A stretch of 53,112 bases of DNA from Variovorax sp. E3 (lineage in GTDB: Bacteria > Pseudomonadota > Gammaproteobacteria > Burkholderiales > Burkholderiaceae_C): assembly GCF_016082275.1 (NCBI RefSeq), contig NZ_MOWM01000037.1, positions 1 to 53,112 on the forward strand, given 5' to 3'. The position numbers were made by a program, and so were the translations under genes. Each line of letters opens with the position of its first letter. Position 1 is the first letter of the stretch. Shown here in pieces: positions 22,620 to 31,450 of the stretch. The notes under the pieces are model-generated. The model saw only the letters and a program-made list of their open reading frames with translations. It did not search any database and was not told the DNA's origin.

Positions 22620-23807
22620 ATGCCGATCCGTCCCCTGAGCGCGCTGACCGCGCTGCTGCACGTCTACATTGCGCTGCGCCTGCTGCCCGCGCTGGCCGTG
22701 CTCACGCCCGCGTGGCCGTTGGCGCTGCTTGCGCTGGCGGTGTCGGCGGTCACCATTCCCCTGCCTTTCCTGTCTCGCCGCATCGAGCGCAATGCTTCGA
22801 CGGGCGAAGTGCTCAAGTGGGTCGGGCTGATCAGCATGGGCTGGTTCTCGTCGGTGTTCGTGCTGACGCTGGCGCGCGACGCGGGCCTGCTGCTCGCATG
22901 GCTGGCCAGCGCGCTGGGCGGGCTGCAGGTGCCGTGGGGCACGCTGCGCCCCTGGACCGCGCTGGCGGTGCTGGCCATGGCCACGGCCACCTCGGCGATC
23001 GGTTTTCTCAACGCGCGGCGCACGGCGGGCGTGAAGCGGGTGGAAGTGCCGATCCGCGGGCTGCCGCAGGCGCTGGAGGGCTTCACGATCGCGCAGCTCA
23101 GCGACATCCATGTGGGGCCGACCATCAAGAGCGGCTACATCCAGCGCATCGTCGACGCGGTCAACGGGCTGGGCGCCGACACCATCGCCATCACCGGCGA
23201 CCTGGTGGACGGCAGCGTGCCCGAGCTGCGCGAGCACATCGCGCCGCTGGCCGGGCTGCGCGCGCGGCACGGCACTTTCGTCGTCACCGGCAACCACGAG
23301 TACTACGCGGGCGCGCACGCCTGGATCGACGAGTTGCGCCGCCTGGGCATGAAGGTGCTGCTGAACGAGCACGTGGTGCTGCAGACGCGCAACGTGCGCG
23401 GCGCGCAGACCGACGAAGAGCTGTTCGAAAGCGCGCTGGTGCTGGCCGGCGTGACCGACTTCACCGCGGGCCATTTCGACGCAGCCCACGCCAGCGACCC
23501 GCACCTGGCGCTGTACGACGCGCCGCCGCTGGTGCACACGCGCGTGCTGCTGGCGCACCAGCCGCGCAGCGCGCCGCTGGCGGCGGCCGCCGGCTACCAG
23601 CTGCAGCTGTCGGGCCACACGCATGGCGGCCAGTTCTTTCCGTGGAACCTGTTCGTGCCGATGCAGCAGCCGTTCACGGCGGGGCTGCACCGCCTGCACG
23701 ACATGTGGGTCTATGTGAGCCGGGGCACCGGCTATTGGGGCCCGCCGAAGCGTTTTGGCGCGCCCTCCGAAATCACGCTGCTGACGCTGGTGCCGGCCAA
23801 GGCCTGA
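22620..23807 (+). CDS. Membrane-anchored calcineurin-like metallophosphoesterase
   Basis: Start chosen at the ATG at 22620 (MPIRPLSALTALLHVYIALR), which opens directly into the first membrane helix; the open frame extends 20 codons upstream to 22560. About four N-terminal helices are followed from about residue 150 by the phosphoesterase domain, with QLSDIHVGP, TGDLVDG, TGNHEYYAG, AHQPRS and SGHTHGGQFFP supplying the two-metal-site ligands. This matches the YaeI/YkuE-type family, some members of which act on lipid or nucleotide phosphates. The substrate cannot be read from the sequence. The gene stands alone on the plus strand and faces the phasin gene. Confidence 0.88.
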   Translation: MPIRPLSALTALLHVYIALRLLPALAVLTPAWPLALLALAVSAVTIPLPFLSRRIERNASTGEVLKWVGLISMGWFSSVFVLTLARDAGLLLAWLASALGGLQVPWGTLRPWTALAVLAMATATSAIGFLNARRTAGVKRVEVPIRGLPQALEGFTIAQLSDIHVGPTIKSGYIQRIVDAVNGLGADTIAITGDLVDGSVPELREHIAPLAGLRARHGTFVVTGNHEYYAGAHAWIDELRRLGMKVLLNEHVVLQTRNVRGAQTDEELFESALVLAGVTDFTAGHFDAAHASDPHLALYDAPPLVHTRVLLAHQPRSAPLAAAAGYQLQLSGHTHGGQFFPWNLFVPMQQPFTAGLHRLHDMWVYVSRGTGYWGPPKRFGAPSEITLLTLVPAKA

Positions 23808-23837
23808 GGGCCCTGCAAGCCCAGCGCGGCTTTTTTA

Positions 23838-24341
23838 TCAGGCCTCGAGGTCGGCCAGGCGCCGCGCGTTCGACGTGGCGGCCGCGTGGATGGGCGCCAG
23901 GCCTTCGCGCGCGATGTGCACCGCCAGGCCCGACAGCTGGCTCGCCGCGCTCACCGTGCCCGCGGCCGACTGCGCCAGCGCGTCGCCGTGCGCCGCGGCC
24001 TGTGTCGGCGTGACGCTGCCGGCCAGCAGGAAGAACGCCGTCGTGCCCTGCACCCACTGCTGCAACACCCGGCCGGCCAGCGAGAGGTGCGTGCTGTGCC
24101 ACTGCCTGGCCATCGCCATGCCCGACTCGCTCGCGGCCGCGAGCTTCTCGTGGCCCATGAGCTGGAACTCCGCGAGGTCGTCCGCGCTGGGCGCGAGCCC
24201 GGCCTTGGCGATGCGCTCGGTGCGCATGCGGATCACGGAGCCGGAGGACAGCAGCATCTCCTGGGTCTTGAGCGCCAGGTCGATCCACTGCGTGAGCGGA
24301 TGGGCCAGACCAGGGGCGGCGATGGAAGATGACGACGACAT
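23838..24341 (-). CDS. Phasin-family protein
   Basis: This 167-residue, mostly helical, Ala-rich protein has no signal peptide. Stretches such as LTQWIDLALKTQEMLLSSGSV and LMGHEKLAAASESGMAMARQ fit phasins, the amphipathic proteins that coat polyhydroxyalkanoate granules and control their size. A dyad-symmetric TTGCTGCAGTGCAA site lies about 65 bases upstream of the start, in line with regulation by a PhaR-type repressor. The assignment rests on composition and pattern, not on invariant residues. Confidence 0.65.
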   Translation of the reverse strand: MSSSSSIAAPGLAHPLTQWIDLALKTQEMLLSSGSVIRMRTERIAKAGLAPSADDLAEFQLMGHEKLAAASESGMAMARQWHSTHLSLAGRVLQQWVQGTTAFFLLAGSVTPTQAAAHGDALAQSAAGTVSAASQLSGLAVHIAREGLAPIHAAATSNARRLADLEA

Positions 24342-24405
24342 GATGGGGAGTGCGCGAGGACGCGCTTGGAGGAGGTCGGACCACTATAGGCCTGGCCGGT
24401 TGCAA

Positions 24406-24419
24406 TTGCTGCAGTGCAA
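24406..24419 (-). promoter_or_regulatory. Possible PhaR-type operator upstream of the phasin gene
   Basis: TTGC and GCAA arms surround a CTGCAG core. PhaR sites in beta-proteobacteria are rich in TGCA repeats of this kind; the match is from memory of the family and was not computed. Confidence 0.35.
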
Positions 24420-24444
24420 CAAATTGAAGCCTGTATTTTGTCGA

Positions 24445-25434
24445 TCAAGTCCTACTTTTCGATGTGGAAACTACGTGCCGGGCCGTACCCGCGCGCAGCC
24501 GCCTGGCGCGCACTTCCGTGAGCAGGTAGCCCAGCGTCGCCACCACCAGCGGCAGCAGGTAATACAGGCCCCGGTACGCCAGCAGCGCGCCCAGCAGCGT
24601 GGCTTCCGGCACCTGGTGCGCGAGCAGCGCCACGAACACCGCCTCGAGCACGCCGAGCCCCGCGGGCACGTGCGTGATCACGCCGGCCACCGCCGCCACC
24701 AGCAGCACCGCCAGCACGTGCGGATAGCCGACCGCGCCCTGCAGCAAGAACCAGATCACGCCTCCGATCAGCGACCAGTTGGCGCACGACATCGCCAGCT
24801 GCAGCAGCGCCATCGCGAGCCCCGGCGTCCTGAACGCGTGGCCGCGCACGCGCCACACACGCCCCTTGGCAACGGCGCACAGCAGCACATAGGCCAGCGC
24901 CACCATCCACAGCACCGCGCCCAGGATGCGCAGCCCCTCGTTGCCGATCTTCCAGCCCGGCGGCAGCGCCAGCGGCCAGAAGCAGAAGGCCACGCCCGCC
25001 ACCAGCAGGTAGCCGACCCAGTTGGTGAGCATGCTGAAGCCCAGCACGCGCGTGATGGTCTCGTTGCCCAGCCCGAGCCGCGAATAGAGCCGGTAGCGAA
25101 ACGCCACGCCGCCCACCAGCGAGCCCAGGTTGAGGTTGAAGGCGTAGCTGATGAAGGTCACGCCCATCACCGTGCCGGTGCCCAGCCGGTGCCGCGTGAG
25201 ATGCCGGCCCAGCAGGTCATACGTGCTGTAGAGCGCGAAGCTGCAAGCCACCAGCGCGCCCGCCGCGAGCAGCGTGGTGGCGGGCAGCGCGCGAATCGCG
25301 TCGAGCACCTCGTCCCAGTCGACGGTGCGCGCCTGCCGCACCAGCAGCCACGCAATCAGCGCGAAGAAGCCCCACACCGCCGCGCGGCGGGCCCAGGGCC
25401 ACCAGGACTGGCGGGAGAGGGCCATCGCGCTCAT
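24445..25434 (-). CDS. ybhN: YbhN-like integral membrane protein (LPG synthase transmembrane family)
   Basis: The 329-residue polytopic protein has about eight helices. FISYAFNLNLGSLVGGVAFR, RVLGFSMLTNWVGYLLVAGV and HVPAGLGVLEAVF are hallmarks of the lysylphosphatidylglycerol-synthase transmembrane (UPF0104) family. It lacks the catalytic cytoplasmic domain of MprF and matches E. coli YbhN in size. It is the last of a three-gene set with a ClsB-type cardiolipin synthase and an EEP-family protein, the same set as E. coli ybhP-clsB-ybhN. A role in lipid handling is inferred from this linkage. Confidence 0.85.
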   Translation of the reverse strand: MSAMALSRQSWWPWARRAAVWGFFALIAWLLVRQARTVDWDEVLDAIRALPATTLLAAGALVACSFALYSTYDLLGRHLTRHRLGTGTVMGVTFISYAFNLNLGSLVGGVAFRYRLYSRLGLGNETITRVLGFSMLTNWVGYLLVAGVAFCFWPLALPPGWKIGNEGLRILGAVLWMVALAYVLLCAVAKGRVWRVRGHAFRTPGLAMALLQLAMSCANWSLIGGVIWFLLQGAVGYPHVLAVLLVAAVAGVITHVPAGLGVLEAVFVALLAHQVPEATLLGALLAYRGLYYLLPLVVATLGYLLTEVRARRLRAGTARHVVSTSKSRT

Positions 25435-25446
25435 TGCCGCCCCGGC

Positions 25447-26714
25447 TCAGGCGGCTTCCGTCTGCGTGGCGCCGCCGGTCGGCTGGCTGGTGCCGGTGTC
25501 GCGCCGGCTCGCGAGCTCGGTGGCCTCGGCCGGCGTGAGGCGCGGCACATGGCGCGGCAACGGCCGAGCAGGGCCGGATACCAGCGCAGGATGTGGAACA
25601 CGAAGAAGCTGCGCACCAGCCGCCAGCCGCTCCATTCGCTCGCGAGGTCGGCGGTGGCTATCTGCTTGCAGCTGTGCTGCATCAGGCGGTCCATGCGCTC
25701 CCACAGCACGTTGTTGAACGCCGTGTCGCGCACGATCACGTTCGACTCCAGGTTGAGCGACAGGCTCAGCGGGTCGAGGTTGCTCGAGCCCACGGTGCTC
25801 CATTGGTCGTCCATCAGCGCGACCTTGCCGTGCAGCGGGCGGTCGCAGTATTCGTAGATGCGCACGCCCGCGTGCAGCAGGTGGTGGTACAGCATGCTCG
25901 CGGCGGTCTTGACGATCGGCATGTCGGGCTCGCCCTGCAGGATCAGCCGCACGTCGACCCCGCGCCGCGCCGCGCGCCGTAGCTCCTTGATGAGCCGGTA
26001 GCCCGGAAAGAAATACGCGTTGGCGATCACGATGCGCTCGCGCGCCGCGCGAATGGCGGCGCGGTACTGCTGCTCGATGTCGTTGGTGTGGCGCCGGTTG
26101 TCGCGCGTGACGAACATCGCGTCGGCCTCGCCGGCCGCCTCGCGCGTCGCGTGCGGCACCTGCCTGAGCCGGCGCCGGAACCAGCCCGCGCCCTTGCCGC
26201 CCAGCGCGATGGCGCGCAGCACGAACTGGTGGATCTCGGCCACGATCGGCCCGTGCAGCTCCACCGCATAGTCCTGCTTGGCCTTGGGCCCGAAGTCGAG
26301 CAGGTGGTCCGCCGAATAGTTGATGCCGCCCACGAACGCGCGCTCACCGTCGATCACCACGATCTTGCGGTGCATGCGGCGGAACACGTTGAGCCGCTTG
26401 CCCAGGAAGCGCTGGCCGGGGTCGAACACGCGCACCTTGACGCCCGCCGACGTCAGCCCCTCGATGAACTCGCGCGACAGGTCGGGCGAGCCGAAGCCGT
26501 CGATCATCAGGTCGACCTTGACGCCGCGCAGCGCCGCCTCGCGCATGGCCGCGTGCAGCTGCAGGCCGACCTTGTCCTCGAACAGGATGAAGGTCTCGAT
26601 GATGGCTTCGCGCTCGGCCGTGCGAATGGCCTCGAACACGCGCGGAAAGAACTCCTCGCCGTTCTCCAGCAGCTCCACGCGGTTGCCGCCGATCCAGTGG
26701 TTGTTGTTGTTCAT
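25447..26714 (-). CDS. clsB: Cardiolipin synthase B (one frame break near the C-terminus)
   Basis: This phospholipase-D superfamily enzyme joins phosphatidylglycerol with another phospholipid to make cardiolipin. Two HKD motifs are present: HRKIVVIDGERAFVGGIN and HGKVALMDDQWSTVGSSN. The start is the ATG at 26714 (MNNNNHWIGGNRVELLENG). One missing base near 25560 shifts the last ~40 residues. Restoring it gives a sensible tail (LPRHVPRLTPAEATELASRR) ending at 25447, 13 bases before the ybhN start, and a total of 422 residues, close to E. coli ClsB. Without it the frame runs a few bases into ybhN with a nonsensical Arg/Pro-rich end. Confidence 0.92.
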
Positions 26715-26725
26715 GGCCGAGGCGC

Positions 26726-27508
26726 TCACAGGTCGATGTCCGCCACCAGCGGGGCGTGGTCCGACAGATGCGACCATGGCCGGCGCGGCAGCACCACGGG
26801 CGCATGCACGCCGGCGTTGCGCACGTAGATGCGGTCCAGCGGCAGCACCGGAAAGCGCGCCGGAAACGTCTTGGCCGCGCGGCCGTTGGCGTGCACGAAC
26901 ACCTCGCGCAGCGAAGCGCCTTTTTCGAGCACGTCGTGCGCAAGGCCGCGCCAGTCGTTGAAGTCGCCCGCCACGATCAGCGGCGCGTCCGCCGGCACTT
27001 CGTCGCGCACGATGTGGCACAGCAGTTCGAGCTGCTGCTGGCGGTGCGCCTCGGCCAGGCCCAGGTGCGCGCAAATCACGTGCACGTCGACCACGCGGGC
27101 CGGCAGCCGCAGCACGCAATGCAGCAGGCCGCGCTTCTCGGGACCGCTTACCGACACGTCGTGATTGCGGAAATGCACGATGGGAAATTTCGAGAGCACC
27201 GCGTTGCCGTGGTGCCCCTTGGGATACACCGCGTTGCGCCCGTAGGCGAACTGCGGCCACATGGTGTCGGCCAGGAATTCGTAGTGCGGCGCCTCGGGCC
27301 AGTTGCTCACGCGGCGCGAGTGGCGCGAATGGGTGCCCAGCACCTCCTGCAGGAACACCACGTCGGCGCCCACCGTGCGCACGGCATCGCGCAGTTCCGG
27401 CAGGATGAACTTGCGGTTCAGCGCCGTGAAGCCCTTGTGGGTGTTCACGGTCATGACCTTCAGCGAGGTCGGCGCGGCGGCGGCGGCGGAAACAGGAGAA
27501 GAAGACAT
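26726..27508 (-). CDS. ybhP: YbhP-like endonuclease/exonuclease/phosphatase family protein
   Basis: The 260-residue protein has the EEP-fold motifs [19 protein letters not shown] (catalytic Glu), [20 protein letters not shown] and [12 protein letters not shown]. The start is the ATG at 27508, preceded by an ACAGGAGAAG ribosome site; a longer open frame to 27631 has no such support. It is first in the ybhP-clsB-ybhN set. The substrate is unknown; related proteins hydrolyse phosphodiesters in nucleic acids or phospholipids, and the setting favours a lipid-linked role (inference). Confidence 0.87.
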   Translation of the reverse strand: MSSSPVSAAAAAPTSLKVMTVNTHKGFTALNRKFILPELRDAVRTVGADVVFLQEVLGTHSRHSRRVSNWPEAPHYEFLADTMWPQFAYGRNAVYPKGHHGNAVLSKFPIVHFRNHDVSVSGPEKRGLLHCVLRLPARVVDVHVICAHLGLAEAHRQQQLELLCHIVRDEVPADAPLIVAGDFNDWRGLAHDVLEKGASLREVFVHANGRAAKTFPARFPVLPLDRIYVRNAGVHAPVVLPRRPWSHLSDHAPLVADIDL

Positions 27509-27738
27509 CGGTAGACGGGTTGTACGTTGCCCCGCCCACGCCGACTGTAGGAACGCGCCACCTTCTCGCGACCCCTTCGCGCTCGGGCGGCGGGCTCCTA
27601 CAGGCAGGCCTGCCGCACCCCCACACGGCACCTTTTTGGGGACTCCTACGGTGATTTCAGGGCTTGGAGAAAGCAGCCCGCGTTTTCATCCCTCGACCAT
27701 CCCTCGATACCGAGACAAGCCACAAGGAGCAAGACACC

Positions 27739-28167
27739 ATGAAGCAGACCACTTTTCACGCTGCGGTTCTCGCCGCGCTGCTGGGCACGGCGGCCATCGC
27801 CTCGGCCCAGACCACGTCCATTCCCGCGCAGCCCGACCCGTCGGTCGGCGGCGAGGCCAGCACGATGACGCCGGCCGGCGTGGCCAACCCGCCGCAGCGG
27901 CCTGACAACTCGATGCCCGCGTCGCGCGAGTCGGTGAAGGCCGAGGCCCGCGCGCAGAACCGCAACAACGCCAACAGCATGGTGCCCAAGGGCGAGGCCA
28001 CGACCACCGTCAACCACCAACCCAACGCCATGCCGCGGCCGACCGGCGAGATGTCGCGCGCCGAGGTCAGCCAGACCGGCCGCAAGGTCAAGCCGCAGTT
28101 CGGCCAGAAGGGTGAGCGCCCGGACGTGGTGACCAACCCGACCGACAAGACCGGCACGCCGAAGTAG
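27739..28167 (+). CDS. Small exported hypothetical protein
   Basis: The 142-residue product has a clear signal peptide (MKQTTFHAAVLAALLGTAAIASAQ; cleavage likely at ASA-Q) after a strong AAGGAGC site. The mature part is polar, with little secondary structure apparent, many Pro, Asn, Thr and Arg, and no Cys (for example SVGGEASTMTPAGVANPPQ). It looks like an intrinsically disordered periplasmic protein. No domain is recognised. A strong terminator follows. Confidence 0.65.
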   Translation: MKQTTFHAAVLAALLGTAAIASAQTTSIPAQPDPSVGGEASTMTPAGVANPPQRPDNSMPASRESVKAEARAQNRNNANSMVPKGEATTTVNHQPNAMPRPTGEMSRAEVSQTGRKVKPQFGQKGERPDVVTNPTDKTGTPK

Positions 28168-28197
28168 CCGGCACGCACCCACCTGGCGCCGGCATGA

Positions 28198-28233
28198 AAA
28201 AAGCCCGCAACGCTTTCGCGCTGCGGGCTTTTT
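28198..28233. terminator. Bidirectional rho-independent terminator
   Basis: Perfect 12-base arms (AAAAAGCCCGCA and complement) flank a 12-base loop, with A-run and T-run ends, so it can end transcription of both convergent neighbours (the exported protein and the Spy-like gene). Confidence 0.85.
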
Positions 28234-28254
28234 CGAGGAGCCGCGACCGGTCGG

Positions 28255-28821
28255 TCAGCTCTTGGTGGCGGGTGCCGGGCCACCATGGTGGCCGTCGGGG
28301 CCGCCACGGTGCCAGCGATGGCCGCCGAAGTGCGCGGTCTCGGTGTCGAAGGTCTTCTGCTGGTCAGGCGAGAGCGTGGCGTAGAAGGTCTTCGTGGCGT
28401 CGGCGCGCTTGGCGAACATGGCGCTGCGCTCGGCCTGGCGGGTCTGCATGCGCTCCAGGCGTTCCGGCGTGGTCAGCTTGGCGAACTCGGCGCGGTCCAT
28501 GCGCGGACGCGGGCCGGCGGGCGGTTGCGTCGCGGTGGTGAAGGTGCTCCATGCGCCTTCCTGGGCCGATGTCAGCTTGAGCTTGTCCTTGAGCGCGGCC
28601 ATGCGCTTGGCGCGGTGCTCCTGCATGCGCGCCATGCGCTGGGCCGGATCCGCGCGCTTGTGCTGCGCCTTGGGGGCGGCAGCGCCGTCGGCCTGGGCCA
28701 CCGCGGCGGCGGGAGCGGCTGGGGCGGAGGCGGCCGGCGCTTGAGCGAAGGCGCCCGAAGAGGCGAGGGCGGCCGAACCCAGCAGGCTGGCCCAGACGAT
28801 GCGTTGGCGAAGAGAAATCAT
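28255..28821 (-). CDS. Periplasmic Spy/CpxP-like (LTXXQ) protein
   Basis: Start at the ATG at 28821, giving a signal peptide (MISLRQRIVWASLLGSAALASSGAFA-Q). The 188-residue protein has an Ala/Pro-rich linker and then a basic helical region with LTSAQEGAW, LTTPERLERM and LSPDQQKTF, the spaced LTxxQ motifs of the Spy/CpxP family of ATP-independent periplasmic chaperones and envelope-stress or metal-resistance proteins. The His/Gly-rich tail (HFGGHRWHRGGPDGHHGG) might bind metal ions (inference). Confidence 0.8.
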   Translation of the reverse strand: MISLRQRIVWASLLGSAALASSGAFAQAPAASAPAAPAAAVAQADGAAAPKAQHKRADPAQRMARMQEHRAKRMAALKDKLKLTSAQEGAWSTFTTATQPPAGPRPRMDRAEFAKLTTPERLERMQTRQAERSAMFAKRADATKTFYATLSPDQQKTFDTETAHFGGHRWHRGGPDGHHGGPAPATKS

Positions 28822-28959
28822 GAGAAGTGCTTCCTTTCGAAGAAGCCCGCCGCCGATGGGCAGCAGGTGAGACGAAGTGTGGAAGACCTCTGTATCGCGC
28901 CCGTTAGCCCAGCGTGAGCTTGCGTAAAGAATCATGAATCGTCCCCACGGCCCTTTGCC

Positions 28960-29859
28960 TTACCCGCCGAGCTTGCCGTTCTGGAAGTCGTGCACGGCCT
29001 GCTTGATCTGCTCCTGCGTGTTCATCACGAAGGGGCCGTATTGCGCGATGGGTTCGTGCAGGGGCTTGCCCGCGATCAGCAGCGCGCGCGCCGGGCTGTG
29101 GTTGGTCGCGCCGGCGCGCAGCACCACGCCGTCGCTGCCCGCGTCGTTGGCCAGGATGGCCATGCGGCGCGTCGGGATCTCGCTGCCGGCGATCCACAGC
29201 GATTCGCGGAACACGTAGACCAGCGCGTTGTGGTCGTCCGGCAGCGGCTGCGCGAACTCGGCGCCGGGCGGCAGCGTGATGTCCAGGTACAGGGGCTCGG
29301 TGTGTTCGCGCCGCACCGCGCCTTCGATGCCGTGGCTCGCACCGGCGATCACCCGCACGTGCGCGCCGCCGGTGGTGGTGAACTCGGGAATCTCCTCGTT
29401 CTGGATGTCGCGATACCAGGGCTCGCGCATCTTGTCTTTGGCGGGCAGGTTGAGCCACAGCTGGAAGCCCTCCATCAGGCCTTCTTCCTGCTCGGGCAGT
29501 TCGCTGTGCACGAGGCCGCGGCCGGCGGTCATCCATTGCACGCCGCCGTTCTCGAGCAGGCCTTCGTGGCCGGCGCTGTCGCGGTGGCGCATGCGGCCCG
29601 CGATCATGTACGTGACCGTTTCGAAGCCGCGGTGCGGGTGGTTGGGAAAGCCGCCGATGTAGTCGCCCGGGTTGTCGCTGCCGAAAGCGTCGAGCATCAG
29701 GTACGGGTCGAGCCGCTTCTGCAGCGGCTGCTGCAGCACGCGGGTGAGTTTGACGCCGTCCCCGTCGCTGGTGGAAACACCGGCCACGATGTGGTCGATG
29801 CCGCGCGGCGTGGCGACGGGATCGGTGGGGTGGTTGGCGTGGTGGTTGGCGTTGGTCAT
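28960..29859 (-). CDS. Pirin family protein
   Basis: This 299-residue bicupin shows the metal-binding pattern of pirins: FPNHPHRGFETVTYMI (two His) and GLVHSELPE (His and Glu). Members can act as quercetin dioxygenases or as redox-sensing regulators; which applies here is not visible. The start MTNANHHANHPTDPVATPRG is followed by the usual pirin beginning (IDHIVAGVSTSDGDGVKLTR). It shares the strand with the carotenoid oxygenase upstream. Confidence 0.9.
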   Translation of the reverse strand: MTNANHHANHPTDPVATPRGIDHIVAGVSTSDGDGVKLTRVLQQPLQKRLDPYLMLDAFGSDNPGDYIGGFPNHPHRGFETVTYMIAGRMRHRDSAGHEGLLENGGVQWMTAGRGLVHSELPEQEEGLMEGFQLWLNLPAKDKMREPWYRDIQNEEIPEFTTTGGAHVRVIAGASHGIEGAVRREHTEPLYLDITLPPGAEFAQPLPDDHNALVYVFRESLWIAGSEIPTRRMAILANDAGSDGVVLRAGATNHSPARALLIAGKPLHEPIAQYGPFVMNTQEQIKQAVHDFQNGKLGG

Positions 29860-29905
29860 GGGGCCATGGTGGCACTAACGCGCCCCCGGCGCCACCCGCG
29901 CGCTG

Positions 29906-31324
29906 TCAGCCGGCGGCTTGAATTCCGGCGAACCAGTTGCCATGAAAGCCGACCGGCACGCGGTGCGGCAGCGAGGCCACGCACACCGGACCCGCCGCGA
30001 GCGCGCGCGCGTCGAACACCACGAGGTCGCTGGTGTCGGTGGCGCCGCGCCACACGGTGGCCAACAGCCAGCCGTCGCCTTCTTCCGCATCGGCCGAGCG
30101 CGGCACGAACACGCCTTCGGACACCACGTCGGGCGCGGGAAACTGGTAGATGTCGCGGTGCGGCGTGGTGTGGTCGATGTGCACGAGCCCCGCGTACAGG
30201 CGCGGCGGTTCGCCGGGCTGCGACACACCCCGGCACACGTACCAGCCGTGGCGGTAGGGCAGGCCGGCCCGACGCTCGTCGATGCGCGGGAACTCGCCCG
30301 GAATTTCCTCCAGCGGCGTCTGCGTGAACTCATGCGCGGGGTTCGACAGATCGAACTGCCAGCGCACGAGGCGGCTGATGGGCGGCTTGTCGCTCACGGG
30401 CGAGCCGTCGGGCCTGGGAAACAGCGGCGGCGTGGGGAACTGAACCACGTCGGCGAACAGGCTGCCGTCGGCTTCCCACGCGTTCATGCAATGGAAGACG
30501 TAGCAGGCCGGGCCGGTCCACCAGACGATGTCGCCCGTGCCGCCGCCGCGCGGCATCAGGCCGACGCGGGTGCCGTACTCGGGCTCCCAGGCGTAGGGCG
30601 GGCGGCCGCTCTGCGCGCGTTCCATGCTGGCGGTGAGCGGCATGATCGGGAACATCACGTGGCGCTCGGTCACCATGAAGTCGTGGACCATGCTGGCGTA
30701 GGGCGCCTCGAAGCGCTCGAAGCGCGTGACGCGGCCATCGGGCGACATCACGCCGAAGCTCATGCCGTTCGACAGCGGCGCGGGCGTGCCGTAGCCGAAA
30801 AACAGCAGCTCGCCCGTCTTCGGGTCGGTCTTGGGGTGCGCGGTGAAGCTGCCTTGCAGGCCGCCGCTGAAATCGGTGGCGCCCAGCGTGTCGAGCGCGG
30901 GCAGCGCCATCTCGACCGGCAGGTGCGCCTCTTCCAGCGCGAGCATGCGGCCGGCATGGCCGATGACGTTGGTGTTGGCGGAGCCGTCGTCCTTCAGGTG
31001 CTCGCGTTCCTCGCTCGTGAAGGCGATCTGGAAGCCGCCCGAGAGGTCGCGCCCCTCGGTGCCCGCGCGCCAGCGCTGGGTGCGCACCCAGCGGTTGCGG
31101 TAGCGCACCTGGCCGTCGCCGATGCTGAACGCGTGCAGCATGCCGTCGCCCGAGAACCAGTGCGCCTTCACATCGGGCACCACCGGGTTGGGACCGTTGC
31201 GCACCAGCGTGCCGCGCAGGCCGGCGGGCAGCGTGCCTTTCAGCGGCAGCGGGCCGACCTCCGTCTCGAAACCGATCGGCCCCATGTTGGGCGGCGGGGC
31301 ATTGCGGGGAATGGCGTCGTTCAT
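29906..31324 (-). CDS. Carotenoid oxygenase (RPE65 / CCD family)
   Basis: These non-haem iron enzymes cleave C=C bonds in carotenoids, stilbenes or lignin-derived aromatics. The four iron-binding His are visible at about residues 163 (FTAHPKTD), 213 (MVHDFMVTERH), 278 (YVFHCMNAWE) and 461 (VGFHGNW). LVRNGPNP and HWFSGDGMLHAF near the N-terminus are family hallmarks. At 472 residues it is full length. No carotenoid biosynthetic genes lie nearby, so the substrate may be another unsaturated aromatic. It is divergent from a TetR regulator, with two matching palindromes between them. Confidence 0.93.
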   Translation of the reverse strand: MNDAIPRNAPPPNMGPIGFETEVGPLPLKGTLPAGLRGTLVRNGPNPVVPDVKAHWFSGDGMLHAFSIGDGQVRYRNRWVRTQRWRAGTEGRDLSGGFQIAFTSEEREHLKDDGSANTNVIGHAGRMLALEEAHLPVEMALPALDTLGATDFSGGLQGSFTAHPKTDPKTGELLFFGYGTPAPLSNGMSFGVMSPDGRVTRFERFEAPYASMVHDFMVTERHVMFPIMPLTASMERAQSGRPPYAWEPEYGTRVGLMPRGGGTGDIVWWTGPACYVFHCMNAWEADGSLFADVVQFPTPPLFPRPDGSPVSDKPPISRLVRWQFDLSNPAHEFTQTPLEEIPGEFPRIDERRAGLPYRHGWYVCRGVSQPGEPPRLYAGLVHIDHTTPHRDIYQFPAPDVVSEGVFVPRSADAEEGDGWLLATVWRGATDTSDLVVFDARALAAGPVCVASLPHRVPVGFHGNWFAGIQAAG

Positions 31325-31362
31325 CGGGGGCTCCTGGGGTTCGGCGGGTGTCGTTGGTTATC

Positions 31363-31375
31363 TTTCCAGTGGAAA
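31363..31375. promoter_or_regulatory. Putative TetR operator, site 1
   Basis: TTTCCAGTGGAAA is a perfect 13-base palindrome, 38 bases before the oxygenase start (minus strand). A near-identical site lies 46 bases away. The divergent setting suggests binding by the adjacent TetR protein. Confidence 0.55.
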
Positions 31376-31408
31376 TATCTTCGAGCCCGGTGTCGAAGTC
31401 AAGAGATT

Positions 31409-31421
31409 TTTCCAGTGGTAA
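31409..31421. promoter_or_regulatory. Putative TetR operator, site 2
   Basis: TTTCCAGTGGTAA differs from site 1 at one base, and with its flanks (ATTTTTCC...GGTAAGAT) forms a longer imperfect palindrome. It lies about 30 bases before the TetR ATG. Confidence 0.55.
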
Positions 31422-31450
31422 GATTTTTGGCCTCCCGCCGCCCTTTCCCG

